NCBI GenBank assembly: GCA_018127085.1
Contig: CM030723.1
Location: forward strand, 5,685 to 69,684
From: Pneumocystis sp. 'macacae'
Lineage: Eukaryota > Ascomycota > Pneumocystomycetes > Pneumocystales > Pneumocystaceae
Direction of reading: 5' to 3'
DNA length: 64,000 nt
Made by a program: the position numbers and the translations under genes. Below are positions 43,667 to 52,721 of the stretch, one piece after another. Every line of letters starts with the position of its first letter. The first letter of the stretch is position 1. A model generated the notes under the pieces. That model saw only the letters and a list, made by a program, of their open reading frames with translations, did not search any database and was not told where the DNA came from.

Positions 43667-45195
43667 ATGGAGCGGCCGCGGCTTGCGCTCGCTCGGCAGC
43701 CGCGCGGCGCCGCACCGGCAACAGCCGAGCAGCGGTACTGGCGCGGGTTCCGCACGCACAGTGTCCACCGGGAGATTGCGTCGGTCTCGCATGTCCATGT
43801 GTGCGACAGGGACCCGCACGACGTAGCAGTGACAAGCGCAGCACGCGTCCAGATATACTCGCTGCAGACACAGAGTGTCAAGAAGACGATTGCGCGGTTC
43901 AGAGACACGGCATACAGCGGAGAGCTGCGTGCGGATGGGCGGCTGGTTGTTGCTGGAGACAGCAGCGGAGGCATCCAGGTCTTTGACACAGAGACGCGGG
44001 CAATTGTCAAGAGCATCAGCGGGCACCAACAGGCGGTCCATGTGACGCGGTTTTCGCCGCACAGACAGACGGTTGTTGTGTCGGCCTCTGACGACAAGAC
44101 TGTGCGTCTCTGGGACCTTGCAGCAGCAGCAGAGACATGTGTGCTCGAGGGAAACGGCGACTATGTGCGGGCAGCAGACTTCCTGGGCGGGTCCGAGGTC
44201 GTTGTGAGTGGGGGCTATGACGGGAGTGTCCGGTTGTGGGACACCCGCGACTGCCGGCGGGAAATCATGCGGCTGGAGCACGGAGAAGGCGTCGAGGCGG
44301 TTGTCTCGCTGGGACAGGGCTCGGTGGTTGTGAGTGCTGGAGGCCCGGTTGTGCGGGTCTGGGACGTTGTAGCTGGGCGGGCTGTCCGGGAGCTGCGGGC
44401 ACACCAGAAGACTGTGCTGTGTCTGGCAAGAAACAGGGAGGGCTCGTGGGTCCTGAGCGGCGCGCTCGACAGACACATAAAGGTGTATGATGTCCGGGAC
44501 TGGCAGGTTGTGCACAGCCTCAAGTATGGGGCGGCCGTCCTGTCGGCGGCGGTGTCGCCCGACAACAGACACATAGTGGTCGGACTGGTCTCCGGAGAGC
44601 TGTCGATCCGGTCGCGGACGGGGGAGCCGCGGGTGTCCGCAGCAAGAGGGAAGGGGGTGTCCGCATCGGACAGAGAGCGCAGAGAGGGGGTGTCCGGGGA
44701 GGTCGTCGAGGAGAAAAGGAAGAGTCTGCGGGCATACGATAGGGCTCTGAGCGGATTCCGGTACGGCGACGCACTGGACATGGTGGTCGAAAAGGTAGGG
44801 TTAGGGTTAGGGCGGGCTGACAGACAGGAGGGCGCAGGAATGGTGTATACGATGCTGCGGGAGCTGAAGCAGCGGTTGGGGCTGCGACAGGCACTGGAGA
44901 ACCGGGACGAGGAGTCGCTGGAGCCGATTGTGCGGTGGCTGGTGCGGCACGTGCGGAGCCCGCGGTATGTGGGGATGGTGGTTGAGGTGCTGATGGTGAT
45001 TATTGGTATGGAAAGCATGGAGAAGACAGGGCCAACAGAGTAGACATATATGGGGCGGGGCTGGGACACTCGGTCGAGATTGGGGGGCATCTGGGGCGGC
45101 TGCAGGGGCGTGTGCGGCGGGAAATCGAGTGGTGCAAGGAGGCGTATTCGTGCAGCGGGATGCTTGAGATGCTGCTGGAGGAGAGCCGGGGGTGA
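43667..45195 (+). CDS. UTP15: U3 snoRNP/SSU processome WD40 protein UTP15
   Basis: Component of the t-UTP subcomplex for 18S rRNA processing and rDNA transcription in the nucleolus. Exons 43667-44794, 44828-45005 and 45041-45195 join to 486 residues. The N terminus has the family's TAEQRYWRGFRTHSV, then WD40 repeats: HDVAVTSAARVQIYS (with DPHD before), VVSASDDKTVRLWDL, VVSGGYDGSVRLWDT, LSGALDRHIKVYDV. The UTP15 C-terminal domain follows: RAYDRALSGFRYGDALD, then DEESLEPIVRWLVRHV. The last exon gives VDIYGAGLGHSVEI and SGMLEMLLEESRG. Very GC-rich. Intron 1 (33 bases) is multiple-of-three, so its retention would add 11 residues without a stop. Confidence 0.9.
44795..44827 (+). repeat. UTP15 intron made largely of telomere repeats
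   Basis: The 33 bases begin GTAGGGTTAGGGTTAGGGC and end GCTGACAGACAG, so the 5' splice site itself is part of a TTAGGG array and a branch-like CTGAC precedes the AG. Removing it joins MVVEK to EGAGMVYTMLRELK, which fits the UTP15 family better than keeping the inserted VGLGLGRADRQ. Splicing is inferred, not proven. Confidence 0.65.
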
Positions 45196-45521
45196 GCAGG
45201 TGTATGGTGCAGGGCGGAGGTTGTCGAGCACAGGGCTAGGGCTAGGGCCAGGGCTGACGAACACAGGGTCGGCACGGCGCAGGGTTAGGGTTTACGATGG
45301 TTAGGGTTGCAAGGGTTAGGGTTGGCTGGGAACGGGGTATAGGGACGGATTGGACGATGCGACAGGAACGATAGGCTGAATACGGAACAAAATGGTTGAA
45401 AGGAGTATTGGGGAGTGAAAGAGGAAAGGGGAGCAGAAAAGCGGTATAAATTGGGTGGAGAGGGGTGTTTTGTGCAGAGAAGCAGGCGGAGGATAGCAGT
45501 AGAGGATTTAGAGGAAAGCCG
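45196..45521 (+). repeat. Interstitial telomere-like repeats downstream of UTP15
   Basis: From about 45232 to 45330: ACAGGGCTAGGGCTAGGGCC, GCAGGGTTAGGGTTTACG, ATGGTTAGGGTTGC and AAGGGTTAGGGTTGGC. All units have the same orientation as those at 43.5 kb and in the UTP15 intron. GC content declines from about 45340 onward, marking the right edge of the island. The remainder to 45521 is the presumed promoter of the next gene. Confidence 0.85.
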
Positions 45522-45886
45522 ATGGTGCTGCAGAGACAGCTGAACAGAAGGTTGTTGTCTATGCTGCTTATGGGAGCCGGATCGGCAGGAGTTGTTTATT
45601 ATATTTACCACAGTATGGATTTTTCTTGGTAGTTTTTTCTTGGCAGGGGTGTTAACGATATGTAGACAAAAAGTATACGAATATTCCTGAGGGGAGGATC
45701 CGTAGGCTGGAGAAGAAGGCAGAGCATGTTTACGACAATGTTTCGTCCCACGTGAAGGATGCGTATGAGAGTGGGAAAAAGCAAATCAACGACATTGAAA
45801 AAAGCTGTGAAAAGAAGGTCCACGACTGGATTGACCATGTGGATACGAAGATGGACAAGATTAAGGATACATTGAAAAATAAATGA
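45522..45886 (+). CDS. Small single-pass membrane protein with helical tail (Mic12-like organisation)
   Basis: Exons 45522-45612 and 45666-45886 (53-base intron, GTATGG...ATGTAG) join to 103 residues. The N terminus has basic residues (MVLQRQLNRR), followed by a hydrophobic segment (LLSMLLMGAGSAGVVYYIYH). The rest is a charged, helix-prone tail (IRRLEKKAEHVYDN; KQINDIEKSCEKKVHDW; DKIKDTLKNK). This resembles small mitochondrial inner-membrane proteins such as the MICOS subunit Mic12, but I see no diagnostic residue, so the function is unassigned. The frame and splice phases agree well, so a real gene is likely. Confidence 0.65.
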
Positions 45887-46030
45887 TTTGTATGTAAGCC
45901 ATAGTAGCTGTAAACATTGTATTTTGTGCCAAGTCCCCTAGTAGAAAACAGCCAAAAATAGATTGTATTAATACACTGTACAACGAGAAATAGTCCACAA
46001 GATACAGTCAACAGTAGAAGCAGGCTGATG

Positions 46031-47170
46031 CTATATCTGGAGCTCAGCCTGTTTGAGCCGGATATTTTTTTTTATCTCTGTAAATTTGTAGTTGCGATGG
46101 AATTTTATAGCAGAAAGTGTATCACTGATCTTAATAATCTGACAGAATTCGGGGAAAGTGTTTGTTAGGAGTGTGAGAGAGTGACGTATTTCATCTGTGC
46201 ATGGTCAGTTATGAAAAACACAAGTATAGTTTATACTATTAGACAATGGTTGTTTAAGAGACGATGTTAAGGCAGTAATCACTTCTGATATGGAAAAAGC
46301 AGATTTATAAGGATAGGTTGCTAATAGACTTGAAATGTAAGATGCGCTAAAAACGAAATATGTAAACATACATAAATAGGCAATCAACAATATTTGATAG
46401 CTTTTGGAGAGCAGAAAGATGAGTAGAATTAGAAGATGTTTGCGTATTCTGAGTATGTTTGAATCGAATCTTTATTAGTTAGTGTGAAAAGTATTCTCAA
46501 AAGTATGTAGTCTTGCCCTTTCTAATAAGGAAACTTGGCGATATTTCAAAGATTTATGATCTACTATGTCAGAAGGAACTGTAGATACAGTTTTTTTCTG
46601 AAGTTCCTGAATAGCTTGTTTTTTTTTTTCCGAAAAACAAATATTACCCTCAGAAGGATTTTTTGGAATGAGTTCTTTAAGATTTATATCATTTAAAGAG
46701 AGTGATTCAAGACAAGAACGAAATTGTTTCAACCGAACTGCTAAATTAAACTTTTCGGAAGGGAAATCAATAGAAAGACTTCCTATTCGTGTACCGTTAA
46801 ATAAAATAACCACTGGAGATATCTTAAATGAATCAGGCCATATCCTCATTATTGTTTCAAGCGACTCCAGTGTAAAAGATTTCTTAGCCTGCATTTCAAC
46901 AGATTGCCGAAGATGGTGAAAAGAAACAGAACCTTCTCCATTATTTATTGCACGATAATACACAAGCGCGTTATCAAGTGCTGAAAAAATACTAACAATT
47001 GATGTGTCTATTTTATGTATATCTAAATTTTTTTTTTTCTTAGAAACTTGATCTTTGCAGTTTTCCTCAACGTTTATTCGTTTATTAGGCAATTCAGGTT
47101 CCAATGGCTTTTTCCGCTTAACTGTTGTAGGTTTTTTTGATGGAAGGAATGTATATATAGGCCTAGACAT
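46031..47170 (-). CDS. CDT1: DNA replication licensing factor Cdt1
   Basis: Loads MCM helicase at origins in G1. Exons 46517-47170, 46372-46448, 46237-46346 and 46031-46194 join to 334 residues, short for the family (fission yeast is over 400). The middle winged-helix domain reads VSFHHLRQSVEMQAKKSFTL, ETIMRIWPDSFKI. SLLER begins the linker. The C-terminal MCM-binding domain reads SSLLATYPYKSAFSISEVIT, then EIRHSLTLLTNTFPEFCQII. Intron 1 (68 bases) starts GCAAGA, has the branch site ACTAACTAA and ends CAG, so it looks like a GC-AG intron. Intron 2 is only 25 bases; intron 3 is 42. The geminin/PCNA-binding N terminus is reduced to a basic tail with no PIP box seen. Confidence 0.83.
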
Positions 47171-47195
47171 TTTTTTAACGTTTTGGTTTCATCAA

Positions 47196-47223
47196 AGGGC
47201 TGGGCATTTAAGATCCCAGCCCT
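47196..47223. promoter_or_regulatory. Perfect palindrome in the CDT1-SCL1 divergent promoter
   Basis: AGGGCTGGG (47196-47204) and its exact reverse complement CCCAGCCCT (47215-47223) flank a 10-base AT-rich loop. The element lies almost midway between the CDT1 start (47170) and the SCL1 start (47254). It is the only GC-rich sequence there, so it could be a symmetric binding site for both genes or a hairpin in a 5' leader. Confidence 0.6.
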
Positions 47224-47253
47224 CGGTTTAAACGTTATTACGTGTCTATAAAA

Positions 47254-48317
47254 ATGTTAAGAGGTGATAGAAAAAAATTAAACGGTATTGACTGAAATAT
47301 ATAGGGTCAAATGCAGGTTATGATAGACATATTACTATTTTCTCTCCAGAAGGTGAATTATTTTTTTTAAATAAATCTAACAATATATAGGCCGACTTTA
47401 TCAAGTAGGTAAGTTTAATACTTTTGGTATAGTATTTTGATATATATATACTAGAATATGCGTTTAAGTCAGTAAATTTGACAGGGATTACTTCTGTTGC
47501 AATAAAAAGCAATGATTGCGCAGTTTTCATTTCACAAAAAAAAATTCCTGTATGAAATAATTCTTTTAAATTATTTTTTTATTTTATATATCTAGGATAA
47601 ACTTATTGATCCTGAAAGTGTTACCTATATCTTTCGTATTACTGAAAGTATTGGGTGTCTTGTAACAGGCCAAATAGGTATTTTTTTTTCCTTAAATATA
47701 ACTAACATTCTCAGCTGATGCACGTGCATCTGTTAACAGGGCTCGTACAGAAGCAGCAGATTTTAGATATAAATATGGATACGAAATTCCAGTTGATGTT
47801 TTAGCAAAGCGTATTGCAAATATTAATCAAGTTTGTACCCAAAGAGCTGCAATGCGACCACTTGGAATCTGTAAGGATTTTTTATTTAAATATTCAATCT
47901 TACATTGTAATCTAGCTTCAATATTTATTGGCATAGATGATGAAAAGGGACCTCAAATATTTAAATGTGATCTTGCTGGTTATTATGCAGGATATAAAGC
48001 AACAGCATCTGGTCCAAAAAACCAGGAAGCTATTAATTATCTTGAAAAGAAACTTAAATCGGATAGTTTTGAAGGATCATGGAAAGATATAGTTGAAGTA
48101 ATAGTTTCTAAATGTTTATTATTGTGTTTACTTTTATTTTTAGTTGGCTATTAATACTTTATCTTCAGTTTTAAATACAGATTTCAAAGCTACTGAAATT
48201 GAAATTGGAGTTGTTGGCGTTCCTCCTAAAGAAGGTGCACCACCTTCAAATATTTTTAGAGTTTTGAGTATAGATGAAATTGATGAACGACTGCAATCTA
48301 TTGCTGATAAAGATTGA
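47254..48317 (+). CDS. SCL1: 20S proteasome subunit alpha-1 (PSMA6 family)
   Basis: Outer-ring subunit of the 20S proteasome. A tiny first exon (47254-47263, ATGTTAAGAG) is followed by a 41-base intron ending TATATAG. Then come GYDRHITIFSPEG, RLYQVEYAFKSVNLTGITSV, DCAVFISQKKIP, DKLIDPESVTYIFRITESIG, RTEAADFRYKYGYEIPVDVL, AAMRPLG, SIFIGIDDEKGPQIFKCDLA, GYKATASGPKNQEAINYLEK and the end IDEIDERLQSIADKD. RYKYGY-type sequence and IYTQRAAMRPLG-like text are specific to the alpha-1 subunit. At least six short introns. The N-terminal exon split is ordinary for this genome. Confidence 0.9.
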
Positions 48318-48949
48318 TAACATTGTTATTTTTATTTTTATTGTTCTTGTTTTCGTTTTTTTGAATATAAGATAATGATTGTTATAAAAGTATAAAAATA
48401 TTTGATACTTTATTGTAAAACTGTTATAATTATAAAATATGATTCAAAGTTCATTTTTTGATATTTTAATTTTTAATTGAGTTTTTAAACAATACTAAGA
48501 TTTACTTTGATATAACAATGACATTTTAAGGTTTTTATATAATAGAAGCTAATAATATAATAAAATGTATAATTTTTATGTTTCTTAGACACTATTGCCT
48601 TTAAAAATAATATATATTTATTAAAAATTATTATTAGTTGAATTGTTATTTTTGAATTTTGAAAAATTATGAATGATTAATACACTTAAATTATATTTTA
48701 TTATTAAATAAATTTTAGGAAATTGCTAGAACAATATATGTATATATAATATCTTAATCTATATTTTTGTTAATATTTTTATTGGTTATTTTATTTTTAA
48801 TACTAAAATAATTTTTAAAGTATTATCGAAAAATCATAAATTTAGTAATTTTAAATATTGTATTAACAAAATTAGATTGTGAATATACTTTAAGATAATT
48901 GTTTTTTTCTAGCTATTTATAACTTGATTAATGATTTTTTGTGATTTTT
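48318..48949. other. AT-rich intergenic DNA
   Basis: About 630 bases of A/T-run DNA between SCL1 and the GCP3 gene. No frame, tRNA or structured element is recognisable; it presumably contains the SCL1 terminator and the GCP3 promoter. Confidence 0.55.
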
Positions 48950-51905
48950 ATGTCAAATACCAGGAAAGCAAATGCATTGTATCGATTAGTTTCTAATTAT
49001 GTTGCTAAACAACCTGATAACCCCCAGTCTTTAGAGAATTTTGAAAATACTTTATTATTATGCGAAAAAATTTTAAATGCGTTTGTTTTCTATTTTTGTG
49101 TTTTTATGTTCAGTAATTTTTTATATAGTTCCTTTTATGTTTCTAGAAGCTATGACATTGTTGCTATTTCAGATGTTATAAAAAAAAAATGTAAAATCTT
49201 CTCAATACTAAAATTTATATTTTGATAGAAGTATAGTACTTCGAGAAAATTCGACTCCTGAGAATGCAATTAGATTTATTAATTTACTTTCTCGTCTACA
49301 GGCTCAAGTAGAAATTTAAATCTTTATATTTGAGTTCATATTTTATTTTAGGATATATTGGAAAAAAAAGCTGAAATTCTGCTATTCTTATATAATCTTA
49401 GTGATTTAGCTTATATGCCTACTAAAACAGAGGTTTAATAATTTATTAACTTTATTATTGAATTAATTTCATAAAGAATATTAAAGGTTCTTTTTCTCAT
49501 ATGAATTATTATGAAGATTCTACTGATTCAGATGCATTTTTTTCCGCAGTATCTTCCGGTTTCACATCGGCTTTAGGTATTTCAAAATCTAAAGGTTTCA
49601 CGCCAAAATCTCTTCTTTTAAAAGCACCACTAATTATATCTCAAAATTATGGTATATTTTAAATGTATTAGTATATTTTTAAACAATATGTTTTAGATGC
49701 ATCAGAATCTTCACTTTTAAAAGACGTTTGTTTTATTTTACAAGGAATAAGTTCTGCAAGTGTAACATTTTCTGGTAGCGGATCAGCAGTTATATCATCA
49801 AAATTCCCCCCTACTATTGCTTCTTTGTTAAGTTATGTTGTTGAACCAGGCATGCTTTATAAACAACTTTCTATTACTATTTCATCTCAAGATGTAAGAA
49901 ACACTAGCGGACTTATTAAACAAAGTTTTTTTTCATGTTTGGACCTGGAGTTATCTGCGTATTTAACTTTAGTATCAGCATTAGAAGTGGAAATCCGAAA
50001 AGATTTATTATTATCTGATGATCATTTGGAAAAACGTTCAGTTACTTTAAAAAGAATTATTATATGGACAAGAGAAGCTTCTATGGGCCTCCGACTAATG
50101 ACATTGATGGTAGAAAATTGTAAAAGTATTATAAATAAGTTAATCTAGATAATGCACTAAATTATTTAGATCTAAAAGGGGGTCAGCTTATTAATCGTAT
50201 TCTTGAATTTTCTTCTCATGGAGATCCTTTTGTTCATGAGTTTGCAGAAAAACTTATAGAATCTTTAACAAAACCATTTTACAGTATGCTTAGGAAATGG
50301 ATTTATGACGGCGAGCTTTTAGATCCTTTTCAAGAATTTTTTGTTGTTGATAAAGGAATTGATACTAAATTAAAATTAGAAAATTCTATTAATATTGTTT
50401 GGGAAGGGAAATATACGTTAGATTTGAATATGTTACCAAATTTTATATCTGAAAGCCTGGCTAAAAAAGTTTTTTTAATTGGAAAAAGTTTAAATTTTAT
50501 ACGTTATGGTTGTGGTGATGATGAATGGGTACAAAAACATAGCAAACATTCAATGAAAGGTATTATATTTTTATTAACATGTCCTTAGTGATAATAAAAA
50601 TTAGATTTGGTCTATGATAATATGGATTTTCTTGAACGCTCAATTGATGCTGCATATTTAACTACTTCTTCTCGGCTAATAAGGTTAATGTCTACAAGAT
50701 TTTCTTTTTTTGATCATTTATATGCTTTAAAAAAATATCTCTTATTAGGACAGGGTGATTTTGTAGCTTTTCTTATGGAGTCTTTAGGGTGATGTTTTTT
50801 TATTAAAAATAATATAGTTTTTAATTTTGACAGTTCAAGTTTAGATAAACCTGCAAGCATGTTATATCGTCATAATCTTACTGCAACTTTAGAATCCGCA
50901 ATAAGGGAATCTAATGCTCAGTTCGACTCTCCGGATGTAATTAAGCGATTAGATGCACGTATGCTTGAAAGATCTCATGGTGAAATTGGATGGGATATAT
51001 TTACTTTAGAGTATAAAATTGATTCTCCTGTTGATGTAATTGTTACACCATATTGCAGCAGACAATATCTCAAAGTTTTTAATTTTCTTTGGAGACTAAA
51101 AAGGGTTGAATTTGCGCTTAGTAATTCATGGAAAAAAAGTACAACAGGTGAACGAGAAATTTTAAGAGTTATGAAGGGACCCATATATAAACAATGGCAA
51201 TTAGCAAGATGCACAAATGCGGAAATGATTCATTTTATATGTCAATTACAGTATTATATTTTATTTGAGGTTTTTAGTTTCTTTTTTTTTTTCAATTAAC
51301 CTGTAAAGGTTATTGAATCATCATGGGATGTATTTTATTCTTCTATTTCGAAGTCTGATTGTACTCTTGATACATTAATTGAAGCACATGCTCAATATAC
51401 AACAAATATAACACATAAAGGATTATTAGGATCTGGAAGAATAAGAAAGGATAATTCGCTTTTATCACAATTACATGAAATTCTTAAAGTTATATTATTT
51501 TTTAAAGAGACTTTGGTTTAATAATAATATTTTTAGGAATTTTATTTACGTATTTACAGGATCATTTTTATGGATATTCTTTAATAGAATATATTCGACA
51601 ATGTCAAACGTTTAAAATGAAAGCTAAAGCAGTCGAAGTATGTGTAGTTGATTATATAAAAGTATAAATAATCTTTATAGAATGATATAGAAATTAATGA
51701 GTATTCTAAAACTGAATTATTAAATATTAAAACTGATAATCCTGAATTTATTATTGAAAAACTACATAATCTTGCAAAGGAGTTTCGAGCGTTAGTTGTC
51801 ATACTTTTAGGAGATCTTGCATATCAATCAGATAGTGAAATGAGATTCCTTGGTGTTCGTTTAAATTATAATGAGCATTATCATATATCAAAAAAGATAT
51901 ATTAA
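48950..51905 (+). CDS. alp6: Gamma-tubulin complex component 3 (Alp6/Spc98)
   Basis: Core gamma-TuRC subunit that nucleates microtubules at the spindle pole body. The start MSNTRKANALYRLVSNYVA was preferred over an upstream GTG. Exons interrupted by many 40-60-base introns carry the GCP N-terminal domain: LKDVCFILQGISSASVTFSG, SLLSYVVEPGMLYKQLS, FHSMLRKWIYDGELLDPFQE, EFFVVDKG. The C-terminal domain follows: MDFLERSIDAAYLTTSSRLI, HLYALKKYLLLGQGDFVAFL, LARCTNAEMIHFICQLQYYI, ending RFLGVRLNYNEHY. The final motif matches the GCP3 branch rather than GCP2. The coding length after splicing is roughly 800 residues; I did not verify every junction. Confidence 0.87.
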
Positions 51906-52721
51906 AAATTTATATTAAAACAGAAAATGAGACATAGGTTTGTTGATAATCTATATTTTAAATATTTTAATAAAGTTTATTATTTTAAAATAGTTTTATA
52001 AATTTTGTTTTTATTTGTTTATTTAATGATATAATTTGTATATTTTAATAAAATTGAGTATACGGTTTTTATCTATTATCATAATGTGTAAATCAAATTA
52101 CTTGATAAATAATAATTTATTGTTTTTTTTTTTTGAATTTTTTTGCATTCTAATAAAATTAAAAATATAATAATAAATGATATAATGGTAACTATGTATA
52201 TGAACTATATATATTTATTATATATTAAAATCACGATTATATAATATTAATATAACTTTAAATTAAAAAGTCTGATTTTTTAAAATATTTTTAATATTAT
52301 TAATATTATTAATGTTTTAAATATTTATAAATAATATTTTTAAAAAAATTACTGAATATTAATAAATTTGAAAAATATATATTATTATAAAAATATTTAT
52401 ATAATTATTTGATTAAACTATTTAAATATGATATTTCGTGAATAGGAATAAATGTTTAGATTTATTAAAGATTTTTTATTTATACTTCATAAAGTTAAAT
52501 TTTAATATTTCAATTCTAGATAAATTTTTTAAAAGTTATTTTATACAATTAAATATATTGGACTAAAAATAAAAATAAATTTATTACAAATGAATATTAT
52601 GCTATTACATGTACTATACAGCAGAAGGGCAAATGTAATTTTTAATCTACAAAAGCATATAAAACATGATTATATATCTAAAGCGTAGTTGTAATAATAT
52701 AATTATAAATATTATTAATCA
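51906..52721. other. AT-rich convergent spacer
   Basis: About 800 bases between the 3' ends of the GCP3 and trehalase genes, almost entirely A/T runs. No gene or structured element is seen. Confidence 0.6.

Noticed and set aside
43604..45275. Long minus-strand frames of up to 349 codons opposite UTP15
   Set aside because: GC-rich coding DNA lacks stops on the opposite strand. The translations are Arg/Pro/Ser-rich without motifs, while the plus strand encodes an unmistakable WD40 protein.
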